Assembly: GCA_964036315.1 (NCBI GenBank)
Contig: OZ038508.1
Location: 46,680,616 to 46,744,615 of the forward strand
Origin: Acanthosepion esculentum
Taxonomy: Eukaryota > Mollusca > Cephalopoda > Sepiida > Sepiidae
Length of the DNA stretch: 64,000 nt
Direction: 5' to 3'
Part shown: positions 1 to 11,760 of the stretch, one piece after another
Position numbering within the stretch: position 1 is the stretch's first letter
Layout: each line of letters starts with the position of its first letter
Position numbers and translations under genes: made by a program
Notes under the pieces: model-generated
Database searches by the model: none
The model's input: the letters and a program-made list of their open reading frames with translations, nothing else
Told to the model about the DNA's origin: nothing

Positions 1-702
1 AGGAAATTTTTCTCCCCGGAATCGATCCTCCAAATCTTTAAATCGACCATTCACCCTTGCATGGAGTATTGCTGCCATATAGGGTCTGGAGCCCCTGCTG
101 TTTGCCTCAGGGTTCTTGATAAGATCCAGAGACGGATATGCAATGTAATTGGACCTGATCTGTCATCTCGTCTGCAGTCGCTCTCTCACAGACGCGCCGT
201 TGCCTCGCTCTGTCTTTTTTATAAATACATTCACGCTAATTGCTCCGAGGAGCGGCTTTCGCTGGTTCCTAGGCCTCATGAATTTAAACGTCCCACGAGG
301 CTGACATCCCGTTCCCACCCCTTAACTGTTGAAACTGTTAGATATAGACGTCTCTTCTACTCCAATAAGTTCATTTCTCGCACATCTCGCCTGTGGAACT
401 TCCTTCCTTATTCCTGTTTCCCTGACAAATATAATCTCCAAATATTTAAGTGTAACGTCAATCGACATCTCCACTTGGCTAGATCTATCCACTTCCCTTC
501 ACCACATCCTTTCCCTTTTCATTCCTATCTGCTCTCGCTCCAAATCTTCTGTAACCCCCTTGCCTTGATCGATCCACTATCTTTCTCCACATCCTCTCCT
601 TTACCACTCCTATCTGCTCTTCCTCCAAACCTTCTGTAACCCCTTGTGTGCTAGTGGCTTCCAGCCTTGCTTGGGGTAAAAAGCTTAAAAACAAAAAAAT
701 AC
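1..702 (+). mobile_element. LINE 3' end (reverse transcriptase C-terminal domain and 3' UTR), 5'-truncated
   Basis: An open stretch from 61 to 639 encodes the region downstream of a non-LTR reverse transcriptase palm. Landmarks are [28 protein letters not shown], the SRTSRLWNFLP block and the final FKCNVNRHL. This order is typical of the C-terminus of CR1/Jockey-like LINE proteins. The catalytic domain is absent, so the copy is 5'-truncated or continues left of the window. The 3' UTR contains TGTAACCCCTTGTGTGCTAG and the A-rich end falls near 702. The same tail recurs at 14625, 41755, 43290, 43795, 53035 and 57531, which shows a repeat family rather than a host gene. Clade assignment is inference. 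Confidence 0.85.
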
Positions 703-1700
703 TACGCCCACGAGGCACTCCGGCCAATCGCTGACCATTCTGACCCTGGCCTACGTATCCTGTAACATTTGCTATCAGGGGAATCAAAACTAACTTTGAA
801 AAAGAACATATCTTAGGAGCAGAAAAAATATTCTGCCGTAAGCGTTTATTGTCTGAGGTTTTGAAACTTGAAAAAATGTCACTTATATAGAGTATTTGAA
901 ACCATCACTGGGTAAATTTCAAGGTTATTCTTATTATAAGAACATTATCTTTGATCATATTTGTTTTTATAATCATTTACCGGATCAGAAGCAATGTCTT
1001 AGGATAAGCGAAGGATGTGATTGTTGCTTTCACTTAAAGAAACGAAAGACAGAGGAAAGTAAACTTAAATGGAGAAAACTTTTCATAGGATATAGACTGA
1101 ATAGATCAGTTATAACAAAGATCTTATAGTTAGATTAAGAACGATGCTTTACGAAATATCCAAAATATTTTCGATGATCTGGAATTGACATTACAGCAGT
1201 GATGTTCTGTACTCTGAATCCATCAAATAAATTCCGAATTTGGAATTAAAAGTAAACGCTTCTCCTACCTCGGTATATGGATCAATTATAACAAATTTGT
1301 TATAAGATATATCGGCTCGTAGTGCAAAAAAAAAAGAACTCAAGTGATGCCCTTAAATAGCCTTGTCGTGTTTAGACCCCCCTACATTTAGTTAAACCTG
1401 TTCAGAAAAGTCTAAACTATATACAAAGATTTTTCTCTGATTAAGGATTGAAAACGGCTTCAAGCGAATGATTTCACAGTATCTTAATGAATACAAAACC
1501 CCATCATATCTTATAAGATGGCGCTACAGAATGTGTAACAAATCTTTAGCAAATAACAAAGTTCAAATCTGGGGAAAACTTCCAACAGAAGCAAGAAATA
1601 AAATGCATAGCACATGTAAATAAAAGAAAGTAATGATGTAATCAAAATGTTGATTTTAAAAAGTACCTCAAAGAAATAGTTCAGAAAACTAAAAAGAGAA
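703..1700. other. Unassigned AT-rich sequence
   Basis: No recognisable gene. A frame near 1258-1300 reads RFSYLGIWI, faintly like the YLG box after the reverse transcriptase palm, but stops follow at once. A 77-codon frame at 896-1129 has no family I recognise. Confidence 0.4.
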
Positions 1701-1770
1701 TGAGAAATCATATGTTCATGAGAAAAAAAAACAGTATTGTAACAAAACACGTTTTTAAGGAATTTCAACC

Positions 1771-1890
1771 AACAGTAACGGCCATATCCCATTTGAAAAG
1801 CGCTTCCCGTATGCTCACCGAAGTTAAGCAACGTCGAGACTGCTCAGTACCTAGAGAAGTGACCGCTTGCGAATGACAGGTGTTGTAAGC
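1771..1890 (+). pseudogene. 5S rRNA-like copy 1
   Basis: A 120-nt match by eye to metazoan 5S rRNA: ACGGCCATAT near the start, CACCGAAGTTAAGCAACGTC in the middle, GTGACCGC later, and GTGTTGTAAGC at the end. Length is that of 5S. Substitutions are spread throughout, including in the first helix and in the internal promoter region. It is therefore probably a pseudogene or the head of a 5S-derived SINE. It is followed by a short conserved spacer (TGTAACAGATAATGG) also found after copy 2. Confidence 0.8.
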
Positions 1891-2033
1891 TAGGATGTGC
1901 GGTTGGTGTAACAGATAATGGTATGTTATTGTTAGAAGGCATGAGAAATCATATTTTTCTGAAAAAACAAAAATGCTAAAAAAAATTGCATTTTAATAGA
2001 AAAATGTTTTTATGAATTTCAACCTACATTAAC

Positions 2034-2152
2034 GGGGTTACGGACATATCACGTTGGAAAACCGCTTCCCGTACGCTCTTCGAAGTTAAGCAACGTCGAT
2101 CCTTGTCAGTACCTAGAGGAGTGACCGCTTGCGAATTCCAAGTTTTGTAAGC
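2034..2152 (+). pseudogene. 5S rRNA-like copy 2
   Basis: A second 5S-like sequence of about 119 nt, retaining ACGGACATATCACGTTG, CGAAGTTAAGCAACGTCG, AGTGACCGC and TTTGTAAGC. It lies about 263 bp downstream of copy 1 in the same orientation, and their upstream flanks are also related (both carry GAATTTCAACC just before the 5S part). This indicates tandem duplication of a unit larger than 5S itself. Divergence from functional 5S suggests both are inactive. Confidence 0.8.
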
Positions 2153-2160
2153 TTAAATGT

Positions 2161-2220
2161 GCGGGTAGTGTAACGGATAATGGCTCGTTCTTGCAAATAG
2201 GGGTACCGAGTTCCAATTTC
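2161..2220 (+). repeat. tRNA-like segment following 5S-like copy 2
   Basis: An A-box-like stretch (TAGTGTAACGGATAATGG) is followed about 30 nt later by a B-box-like GAGTTCCAATT. Copy 1 has only the A-box half. This could be a tRNA-derived segment fused downstream of 5S, as in some composite SINEs, or a chance resemblance. Confidence 0.4.
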
Positions 2221-3154
2221 AGTTTAGTTTGTTTTATTTATCTGAGCGTACTCTTGGAAAAGTTATGAATTCATCTTTAATACCAACATCTATGGGTTAT
2301 TTAGTAAGATTTCTATCACTAAATGATTGATATCTTAAAATACATTTTTCATAAAAAATCATTCTAAATGTAAATTACCTGCAGAGGGTTGATAAGCCAT
2401 AAAACAAATCGAGCAGCCAGTCAACCAACAGTAACGCTAAATGTTCGCAAACTCTCATGCCCACTGTTAAATTTATTATTATGACATGACGAAGGCGTCG
2501 AAACTGGATCAAAATATACTGTTATTTCTTCGATAGACATATTTTAGTCATTCATTGTACTTAAAAGATTATATTTTGAAATATTATTCCGATTTAGAAC
2601 GAAATCTTTTATTATGAAAAAGAAAATTCCATGGGTGACAGTAAAATGCACCCAGACGATTAATTCGCTGAGGAAGTTAAGGTCTCCGGAATTAATTACT
2701 GATTGAAGCGAGAAGATAGCAGATTAAAGAAGGGTAAATATATTATCTTATAAAAGTAAGGTCGTAAACATAATAAATGAATTTGCATATATTTTTAATT
2801 AGATATTTGAAATTATGTTTACTAAATATAGGGGAATAAAAAAGTTGTATTTAATAATTAAGATTAAAAAAACAAGAATACTTTATTTACATTATTTAAT
2901 GTCTGACTACACTGGAAACATGTTTGTTGTTTTTAGACGAGGACAATAGTTCGAATGTAACTAGTGTAAATAATGATAATTCCACATCACATGAATTCAA
3001 ATAGAAAGAATAACTTAATATGACAGATCACGCAATAAAATGCTATTTCAAGATTCTTTGCTTGACTCATTTTCCAGTTCAGTAAGCTGATGTTTCTTCG
3101 TCAAAATACTGATTTTAAGAAGTGTGAAAAGCTGTAATATTCACTCCACCATAC

Positions 3155-3157
<3 letters not shown>
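2221..3157. other. Unassigned AT-rich sequence
   Basis: No gene, RNA or transposon signature recognised. Confidence 0.4.

Positions 3158-3231
<74 letters not shown>
3158..3231. repeat. (TA)n microsatellite
   Basis: About 37 uninterrupted TA units directly next to the foldback unit that follows. Confidence 0.98.
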
Positions 3232-3238
<7 letters not shown>

Positions 3239-3267
3239 AGCAAATATGTGGATGTAGATCCGACGGT

Positions 3268-3408
3268 ATGATGAAAATGTAGAAAAGACAAAGCAAAATC
3301 CGAATATGTGAGTGTACTGATTTTTATTGTTTTTTAACAAAAAACAAAATAAAAAACAGTTAACTCACATATTCGTATTTTGCTTTGTCTTTTCCACATT
3401 TTCATCAT
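3268..3408. repeat. Inverted repeat (foldback unit), arms about 47 bp
   Basis: The left arm (3268-3314) is the reverse complement of the right arm (3362-3408) with one or two mismatches. Both contain GACAAAGCAAAAT. The loop is about 47 nt and TA tracts lie on both sides. The arm sequence is related to the segment after the hammerhead at 32085-32180, so the palindrome is probably two opposed copies of that repeat's 3' end. Confidence 0.9.
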
Positions 3409-3420
3409 ATATATATATAT

Positions 3421-3562
3421 AACGGGGAAATCCAAAATTACCTCAGGAGTATAGACTATTTCAACCAATGTCAATACGTTGGCTTTTTAATTGAACAAAG
3501 CCAACGTATTGTCGTCAGTTGAAATAATCTATACTCATGAGGTAATTTTGGATTTCCCCGTT
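3421..3562. mobile_element. Palindromic MITE-like element, arms about 66 bp
   Basis: Near-perfect inverted repeat from AACGGGGAAATCC to GGATTTCCCCGTT, with a loop of only about 10 nt. TA precedes the left end and a TA-rich flank follows the right end, consistent with a TA target. There is no coding capacity. The transcript would form a long hairpin. Superfamily unknown. Confidence 0.85.
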
Positions 3563-3678
3563 ATGTAATTTATATGCTATGTTATAATATATACATTGAT
3601 ATCTTTTTTGTGGATCACTTTTAATATTGTATATTATTAGGATCCACTTGGATTATATACCAACGGATTTATTACCTG

Positions 3679-3680
<2 letters not shown>

Positions 3681-3746
<66 letters not shown>
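3681..3746. repeat. (TA)n microsatellite
   Basis: About 33 uninterrupted TA units. Confidence 0.98.
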
Positions 3747-3748
<2 letters not shown>

Positions 3749-4357
3749 TGAAGCAAAAGGGGTTAAAAATTATCCATGCTTTAAACGTCTGATTCGTTTT
3801 GATATTTCCTTTTGGGTGGCTTCCGAGATAACCGTTTGGTGTATTTTCTGTCGTGGCAATTAAAATCAGTTTATCAGACGCGCCTCCAAATATTAAAGAA
3901 CTTACAGAAAGTATTAAATAGGAATGGGGTAAAATGACAGAGGAAAATTTCCGACCTGTTAATGAATCAGGCATGGATAGAATTGAAAAGGTGAACAGCA
4001 CAAATAACAATTAATTAAAACGTAATTAACACCTTTAAGTATAAGTATACATTTAATAAATTATTCCTATGTTGTGAGACCTTTGTCTCACACGGTATGT
4101 TTTCGATTCTCACCCGTTGAACTGCAGTTGTAATGCACTGAAACGAATTTGCAAGTTTGTAGTGAGTAAAATGGTTTTGTCTATACGATAAAATTTTAAT
4201 AAATATATATATATATATGTTTATATATATGTGTGTGTGTATGTGTGAGAGAGAGAGTGTGTGTGTGTGTGTGTGTGTGTGCGCGTGCGCGTTTGCATGT
4301 GTGTGTGAGTCAGAGAGAATTGTGTGTAGGAATAGTAAAACTATAAGACAATTCGGA

Positions 4358-4952
<595 letters not shown>

Positions 4953-5030
4953 TACAACTTTTTTTATAATACGATGATGATATAAGATGAATGGACAGTT
5001 TCCAAACATATTTTGTTAACATACATACAT

Positions 5031-5035
5031 GCACA

Positions 5036-5075
<40 letters not shown>

Positions 5076-5097
5076 TGTGTGTGTGTGTGTGTGTATG
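5031..5097. repeat. (CA)n joined to (TG)n, self-complementary
   Basis: A run of CA switches to GT at ACACGTGT, so the whole tract is one palindrome of simple repeats that could extrude as a hairpin. Confidence 0.9.
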
Positions 5098-5323
5098 TGA
5101 GTGCGTGCGTATATAGATATATTAGCAGCTCTTAAAATGTGCATATATATGCACACCGGAATGTAAAAGCTTTACTTTATTATAAATAAAATTGTTGGCG
5201 CACAGAGACCGGCCACGACTGTCAGTTTCATGTCTCTAAGCATGCTTTCTTGTGTGCATATATAACAGACTCATAGCTGAAGCACACACACACATACATA
5301 CTTATCTATGTATGTGCGTATTA

Positions 5324-5602
5324 ATGTATATATGGGAAGCAACGTTTATTTTAAATATCTTTCATTAATTATAAAGACAAGGAAATTTTATTTAGCTTTT
5401 CCAGACTTTATACATTTCTCTTTTGGTGGAAATGTTCTTGGTGTCCATTGTCCAGAGAGCCTTCGGCCATTCTTAGGCCTTTTTCAAGGTAAATATATTA
5501 ATGTATATATGGGCGGCAACTTTTCTTTTAAACATCATTCGTTAATTATAACAGCTAAAGAAATTTTATTTAGCTTTGCCAGCGTTAATACATTTTTCCT
5601 GG

Positions 5603-5605
<3 letters not shown>
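5324..5605 (+). repeat. Two direct repeats of about 100 bp
   Basis: Blocks at 5324-5425 and 5500-5605 share ATGTATATATGGG, TTAATTATAA and AAATTTTATTTAGCTTT in the same order, 177 bp apart. Between them, on the minus strand (5450-5492), is GGCC, a short loop, GGCC and GAAGGC. This resembles the decayed ribozyme-like tails described elsewhere in the window. Confidence 0.75.
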
Positions 5606-5679
<74 letters not shown>

Positions 5680-5691
5680 GCACACACACGT

Positions 5692-5735
<44 letters not shown>
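5605..5735. repeat. (TA)n(CA)n(TA)n microsatellite
   Basis: About 36 TA units, an imperfect CA tract, then about 11 TA units. Apparent open frames here are only repeat translations. Confidence 0.97.
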
Positions 5736-5892
5736 GCACGAACCGGTGGTTACATCCAAGACTAAGAAAGGAGGAATACAAAATGATTTCTGGTGATTGG
5801 TCATTTGTTATATTTTTCGCATTAGATGGAGCCCAGATTTTTTCAGCACTCATCGTGCGTATGTACCTTCATATATGTCCTTTTATCTACCT

Positions 5893-6001
<109 letters not shown>

Positions 6002-6054
6002 TTCAAAGAAAAAAATAAAATTAATCCTATATTATAAAAATACAATAGAACCAA

Positions 6055-6430
6055 TTTAATTATTTGCAAGAAATCCTTCTCGCCAACTGATGTATTACGT
6101 AAGACCAACATTATATACCAATTCAAATGTCCCTTGTGAGAATGTATCCCCGACGGAAAAACAAATATATATGTTGGGTATACGACAACCACATTAACAA
6201 GACGTCTTACAATACAAATGTCTGATCATTCGTCCATGGCCAGACATCTACAACAACATTCCTGTTCAGAAAATATATAAAAAATACTGATTGATAACAC
6301 AACTATCCTACACCAAGAAAATAACAAACTAAAACTACACATCCTTGAAGCAATCTACATTAAAAAATTAAAGCTAGCACTGAACAAAATCAGCTACGAA
6401 TACTGTTGTAATGTTCTGAAATGCCTATAA
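6055..6430 (+). pseudogene. Penelope-like element, GIY-YIG endonuclease domain remnant
   Basis: Reading across one or two frameshifts gives TNIIYQFKCP, then NIYVGYTTTTLTRRL, then a tail with ILHQENNKLKLHILEA and NKISYEYCCNVLKCL before a stop at 6428. The Y..(Y/I)VG spacing and the TLTRRL arginine are the hallmarks of the GIY-YIG nuclease at the C-terminus of Penelope-like reverse transcriptases. In the family this domain nicks target DNA. The reverse transcriptase part is missing here, and a matching type of RT remnant lies at 25470-26230. The copy is broken and inactive. Family recognition is from memory of the motif pattern. Confidence 0.75.
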
Positions 6431-7713
6431 AAGAAATAGTTTTTCATGCTTTAATGCGCACTTGACCATGATATTACAACATATAAGAAAGATTCCATGG
6501 TGGATAATTTTATCGGGTTCTAATGAACGCTAAGCATGACTGTCAAACGCTGCATTTAAAAGCAAAAAGAAAAAAAATTACAGTAATGCATAGAACACAC
6601 AGTTTTGTATTACTACTTGCACCCCTGAGCAACACACCGTTTCCTATTACTACTTGCATCCATGAAGATGATCTTGGAAGAAGATCGAAGGTACTTGTGA
6701 AATGGAAATAAAAGCGATTTAAACAGTTATAGCACACTTCTCACATCATTTAACTGCAATACACGGAAGGTTATTCGTGAGTGTGAACGGATTTTGTTAA
6801 AAATTAGCAGACATAATGTAATTTATTTAACCAGACATGCCTAAAAGAGAATTTACTGCCTAAATACACAAATATATATATATGTGTGAGTGTACGTGTG
6901 TATGCGTGTGTGTGATATTTTGCTTTTTACCAATTAAACCTATATTAAGCAACACAGTATAAAGCAAAATGGTTTGTTTCTATCATTTTCCCTTTCTTTC
7001 GATTTTATTTCTAGTTCATTTGCTGGCACGGTCTCGAAAAAAGAAATCTCCACGCGCGCCTCGGGCATTTCAGTGTGAGAATTCATTTAAAAGTGTTGCC
7101 AATTAGGAATTTTAACATGAATGACACTCGTAAATCTTAAACATTCCTTTCCAACACATTGTAAATAACTTTTACGGCTGTGCGTTAAATAATCACGAAT
7201 CTAATAGCCGGCCTTCTTTACAATGTAGCTAAAATATTACTACTTACATATACTGCATCATACTGGAATGTCTTTTCAGTCCTTTTTCATTAAAAGCTAA
7301 ATATGTGTCCTTATTGAATGTCAGTATGAAAACATTTCTTCATTTTCACCCTATGAGAACTCTCCGCATTACGAATATTAATCCGGCAAGTAATTTTACC
7401 ATTTTTATTACAAATATTTTTTTACCAATATATTCTTCTGCCTTCCTAATGTTTCTGTCTCTATGGAGAGAAAAGTGATATCACCCCCATCTGTAGTATC
7501 AGATAGTAATCATAGGCAAAGAACATCAGTGGAAAATTCTCAAATTTAAGAAATCAGCACATTTACTCGGCCAAAAAATTTCCTGAGCCGACCAAGCATA
7601 GAAATTAATACATTATAAAAGAAAAGCAATAATAACAATGAAAATTTCAATATGAGCTCTGGTAAAAAAAAAATTTGAAGTCATTCAGTTTATAAGTCCC
7701 AGAAATTCATTTA
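6431..7713. other. Unassigned sequence
   Basis: No gene recognised. Short frames on both strands at 6523-6737 overlap each other and match nothing I know. A short mixed TA/GT tract lies at 6872-6912. Confidence 0.4.
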
Positions 7714-7990
7714 AGGACACATGGCACAGTGGATAAAGGCATTGGTTAGATCTAGTGACAGGTCCCAAAGTGTTGTGAGTTCAATACATAGATAAGGCAG
7801 TGGCGAACTTGGAGAGTTGAATTAACAGGAGATAACTGATACGTGATACTAGAACAGTCTACCCCAGCAAGCGAAATAAAGGGTTTAGTTCGATATTCCA
7901 GCCACATGAAGAAGGAATATACAACGGCCGAAACGTTGTGATAAATATGGCAACATAGATGATGACTATAGTCCGAATAATGTAAGTAAT
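7714..7990 (+). mobile_element. tRNA-derived SINE, family A (copy 1)
   Basis: The head reads TGGCACAGTGGATAAAGGC (A-box-like) then GTGAGTTCAATAC (B-box-like), as in tRNA-derived SINEs transcribed by RNA polymerase III. The body contains GGAGATAACTGATA and GTCTACCCCAG. The tail has GAAGAAGG, CAACGGCCGAAACGTTGT, AATATGGC and GTCCGAATAATGTAA. The same order is seen at 26951, 39059 and 46103 (minus). Confidence 0.85.
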
Positions 7991-8152
7991 CTTCCTAATG
8001 TTGTTTGAATATCTAATATGATACATTTTATTCTCCTAGATTTTCATGGCTGCTAATTTCAAATAAGTCTGCATGCAAACAGGAACACTGAACGCCACCG
8101 AATAAACATATGGAGTGGCTTGTTCTTAGTTTATTTTCGATTGTGTTTTTCA

Positions 8153-8226
<74 letters not shown>
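8153..8226. repeat. (TA)n microsatellite
   Basis: About 37 TA units. Confidence 0.98.
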
Positions 8227-8230
<4 letters not shown>

Positions 8231-8577
8231 CAGCCTTAGCGTTGCGTAAGCCCGTTCCACAAGTTTGTATCCGTTATCAATAACGCATTAAAAAAAAATA
8301 TTTCGATTCCCATTATATATTTTCGTCTCGGATGCTACCCGAAGTTTAGCAAAAACAAAATAATTTCCATACCAGAAGATGTCTGAATGTAGAGTCGAAA
8401 GTACTTGCGTATTTAAGATAAAACTTATACAGCTTATAATTTAAAAAAAAAACAAGGATCATAATATTCATCTATTGATTGGTAGGTTAATGCATCTTTA
8501 AATTTTGTTCACGAAGTTTTTTCGCCATTTTTTATCATTAACTTTACTAATTTAATTTTTATATGAATAAGTCATTG

Positions 8578-8579
<2 letters not shown>

Positions 8580-8650
<71 letters not shown>

Positions 8651-8671
8651 TCTATATATATATATATATAT
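8580..8671. repeat. (TA)n microsatellite
   Basis: TA tract with a few interruptions near its right end (ACATATATCT). Confidence 0.97.
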
Positions 8672-8679
8672 TAAATTAA

Positions 8680-9342
8680 TAGATATTCAAAGGACTTATA
8701 ACATATCTCAATCTCTCTATATATATTCTGATCACTATATCATATATGATAGCGAAAGATGAATATTTGGATACATCGTGATATATATTCATCACCCAAT
8801 TTCTTTCGTAGAGAAGTTTCTTTAGGAAATTCTAGTTGCACCCCTATATAGATATATATACGCATATATGTGAGTATACGGAAACATCTAAGAAGATATA
8901 TGAAATTACCCATGTATATCAGTACACGTGTACCTGTATAAGTGACTGTAGATGTGATAGATCGTATGTGTATGAAATTCACATAGATGTGTTTACAATA
9001 TGATGGAGCATGATCTCTAATATTGCGTTAAAATGCCACTCCATATTAAATTAATACTAAATTTTAAGTAATAGAATTTACCAATGTAAAAGTAGTCCCT
9101 AATCAATCTCATAAATAAAATTCAAACTGATAAAGATATCATTTTAATAATCACTTACTACTAGATGTAAACTTATATTTGAGAAAAGATTTCTAGTGTT
9201 TTAATGTAAACTCTACATACCTCTTAATCGTCTATTTCACATTAAATCACCAAAATGTCCGTAATAAGGTTTTTAAAAAAACTTTAACATATAATTAAAT
9301 GGCTTAGACTGTTTAAACTGAAAAATGTACGAAATCTCAAAG

Positions 9343-9381
<39 letters not shown>

Positions 9382-9690
9382 GCATATTCAAATAGAAGTT
9401 AATGACACTTGTTTACAACCTCTTTCTCTTTTTTTCTCTCTTTTTCTTTTTCTCTTTTTTCAATATAGATTTCTCTCTATCCCACTTCCTAATCAAGATA
9501 TAACTTCCGTTAACAGATTTAAAGTGTCAATGTCTAGATTTCAGCGAATATTTAAATTTGAAACAATAGAAATGTTACATCTAACTCAACGCTGTCTCTC
9601 TACCTCCCTACACTGCCCCCACTTCGTGAGTTTCCTTATTGTTGCCCGTCATAAATGTGTAAATATATTTTCATTTTTTCATTTCAACTT
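8680..9690. other. Unassigned sequence with a poly-A run
   Basis: AT-rich and without a recognised gene. A run of about 36 A lies at 9345-9380, followed by a pyrimidine-rich stretch at 9420-9480. The A-run may be the tail of an old retroposed copy, but no body was recognised. Confidence 0.4.
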
Positions 9691-9693
9691 TGG

Positions 9694-9752
9694 AAATAAA
9701 TCTGATGATCCACTGTCCTTTGGAAGGGCTGTGGTGAAATAATTTATTATAT
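9694..9752 (+). ncRNA. Hammerhead-like core with long stem II (degenerate)
   Basis: CUGAUGA at 9702-9708 is followed by U, a helix CCAC (9710-9713) pairing with GUGG (9731-9734) and extended inward, then U and GAAA (9736-9739). The order core, stem II, GAA is that of a hammerhead ribozyme, with the same U-U closing pair seen in other repeats here. Stems I and III are AT-only and uncertain, so activity is doubtful. Confidence 0.4.
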
Positions 9753-9866
9753 GGAACCTTAAAGTGGTCTGTTTTTATTTAAATTATTAGCTCTGATTTA
9801 CATTGAGCTCTCTGGATTCTATCCTCATTGGGTCTACCCATACGGATTACCTAGTTTTTCCTAAAC

Positions 9867-9868
<2 letters not shown>

Positions 9869-9924
<56 letters not shown>

Positions 9925-9969
9925 GAGAGAGATATGGGAAAGCGCGAATATATATATATATATATATAT
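9869..9969. repeat. Two (TA)n tracts split by a GA-rich spacer
   Basis: TA tracts at about 9869-9920 and 9948-9969, separated by a short GA-rich spacer. Confidence 0.95.
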
Positions 9970-10064
9970 GTTTAGAAAGAAAGCGCGAATTTGTAAGCAG
10001 TGTGTACTACAGCTGATAATTAAAAAGCTCTTCTATGAATCGAACCCTCTGTGTCACATACGTG

Positions 10065-10150
10065 TATCATTATCATTATTATTTTATTACATAAAATATT
10101 TATATATATTTGTATTATTATTTTATTATTGTTTATTTTATTTATTTTAT

Positions 10151-10181
<31 letters not shown>

Positions 10182-10205
10182 TTATTATGTAACATATTAT
10201 TTTAT
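10065..10205. repeat. (ATT)n-rich microsatellite
   Basis: Imperfect ATT/TTTA repeats, purest at about 10157-10185. Confidence 0.9.
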
Positions 10206-10519
10206 TATATATATCTTTTATTATATTATGGGATATTATAATAAAACCATGTTGAAATCATTGCACAATAGGTCATCAATATTAATGTCAAATCACTAAA
10301 CAATAGGTCATCAATGTCAACTGCGGAAAACATGTGGCCAACAAATGTATTGTGATTGTAAACAAATGTGACATGTTCAGTTTTTCAAAGTACGCTGAAA
10401 AGTAGGCGTAGGAGGATAATCAGACGTAAATTTAATTGGAACAGAATTTTTCTTTTTAAATATGAGATTCAGGAAGCTTCTTAAATGGGCATGTAGTAAA
10501 ATTAAAAAATGTGGAACAT

Positions 10520-11530
10520 CTATTTAAGATATCTCAAAGGCCTTCGACAAGGTGAGGCACAAAGGTTTACAACACAAACTATCAAACTATAAAATCACTG
10601 GAAGGGTTTTTCGATAATAAAATCCTACCTAACAGGTAGGTCCCTGAAGGTAGTTTTTAATATCTGTCCTCCGGAGCCCTAGCGATCAATGCAGGCGTCG
10701 CCTAGGAGCCACTCCTTAAACCAACTCTCGTTTTGATCTACATAAATGATCTACCTACGAGTATACTCAAATCATTTGTAAACATCTATGCCGATGACAC
10801 TATTCCGTACGGGCGCATCTCTAAAAATCCCGATGGTCAGATTTTGGCGACTGAACTCTGGCTGGTTAAATTCTATGCAACGAAGACCAAGCTATTTATA
10901 TTCTATCATCGCTGAACTGATCCCGAACTACCGCCAATCTGGATGTAGAGAGGTCCCCTCGAGGAAGCACAGTGCATCGAAAGACTGTTGGGCTTCAAAT
11001 TCACTCCCGACCTGAAATGGAACTTGTACATACGATACATTGCTAAGGATACAGATAAAATGGCCGGATCCCTGTAAGGTTTCCCTAAGTACCTGATCAC
11101 ACCTGCTATCCTTTATCTTTACAAGATCCAGATTATATATGGGCGGGAGTTGCTCAGACATCATTCCAGACTTGATAGAATTCAAGGAGTCTCTGAGTCC
11201 TTGTGGATGACGAAATATTCGCCACATTCAAACTTTCTTCCATAGGCGGGATGTAGTAAACCTCACTTCTCTACCGCTACTTCGATAGAAAGTGCTCGGA
11301 CGAAATCCATTCCCTGATCCAGCCAATTCAAATCTTCACTGCAAGTATACGCCATCCTACATACATAGTAGCATCCCACCCGTGTTCCATCGGTAAGATG
11401 TAAGTTCCCATCGTGCACCTTCTTCCCGTAAACCACTGCTATGTGGAACCGATTCGCAAGTGGCTGTTTTCCCGATCACTACAATCGTAACCTGTTCAAT
11501 ACTAAGGTTAACCGTTATTTTCTACTCATA
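10520..11530 (+). pseudogene. Decayed non-LTR reverse transcriptase (palm to C-terminus)
   Basis: With frame changes the sequence reads DISKAFDKVRHKGL at 10528 (motif A, catalytic D), the remains of a box like GVPQGATL, then LIYINDLPT and VNIYADDTI at 10787 (YADD, motif C). CLGLKFTPDLKWN and IQIIYGRELLRHHSRLDRIQ follow, and it ends near 11520 with FNTKVNRYF. This is the order of a CR1/Jockey-like LINE reverse transcriptase. The YADD aspartates remain, but several stops and frameshifts inactivate it. It covers about 1 kb. No endonuclease domain and no clear 3' UTR were found. Confidence 0.85.
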
Positions 11531-11679
11531 TCCACACAAATGGCCTCCTAACGTAACCCTCAACCGCGAGTGTCTTCCAGACATTGTAAAGGGTGAACCA
11601 CACTATAAATATATAAACTGACTTCTCGGAGCCGCTGGCGTATTTCGTATAGAGAACAACGTTAAAATTCCATTCCTTG

Positions 11680-11750
11680 CGACGATGGCCTCGAGGTATC
11701 ATATCTGACTGATGGTAAATCAGTCGAGTTTCGATCCCGGCTCCAAGCAA
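11680..11750 (+). mobile_element. tRNA-like head of SINE family C
   Basis: ACGATGGCCTCGAGGTATCA (A-box-like) and GAGTTTCGATCCCGGC (B-box-like) are spaced as in a tRNA. The segment runs straight into the hammerhead motif at 11761, so the two probably form one non-autonomous element. A second copy on the minus strand at about 41157-41270 has the same order. Confidence 0.6.
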
Positions 11751-11760
11751 TCGGATATCT

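Noticed and set aside
485..787. 100-codon minus-strand frame
   Set aside because: It overlaps the LINE reverse transcriptase tail on the plus strand, which has recognisable motifs; the minus frame is a shadow.
3101..3340. Frames rich in alternating Y and I residues (also at 5535, 15921, 31519, 36055, 55626, 57111 and elsewhere)
   Set aside because: They are translations of (TA)n and (CA)n tracts in every frame and strand, not genes.
3421..3562. Possible HHR in the palindrome (CCTGAGG and GAAAT strings)
   Set aside because: The order and spacing do not allow a CUGANGA core followed by stem II and GAAA.
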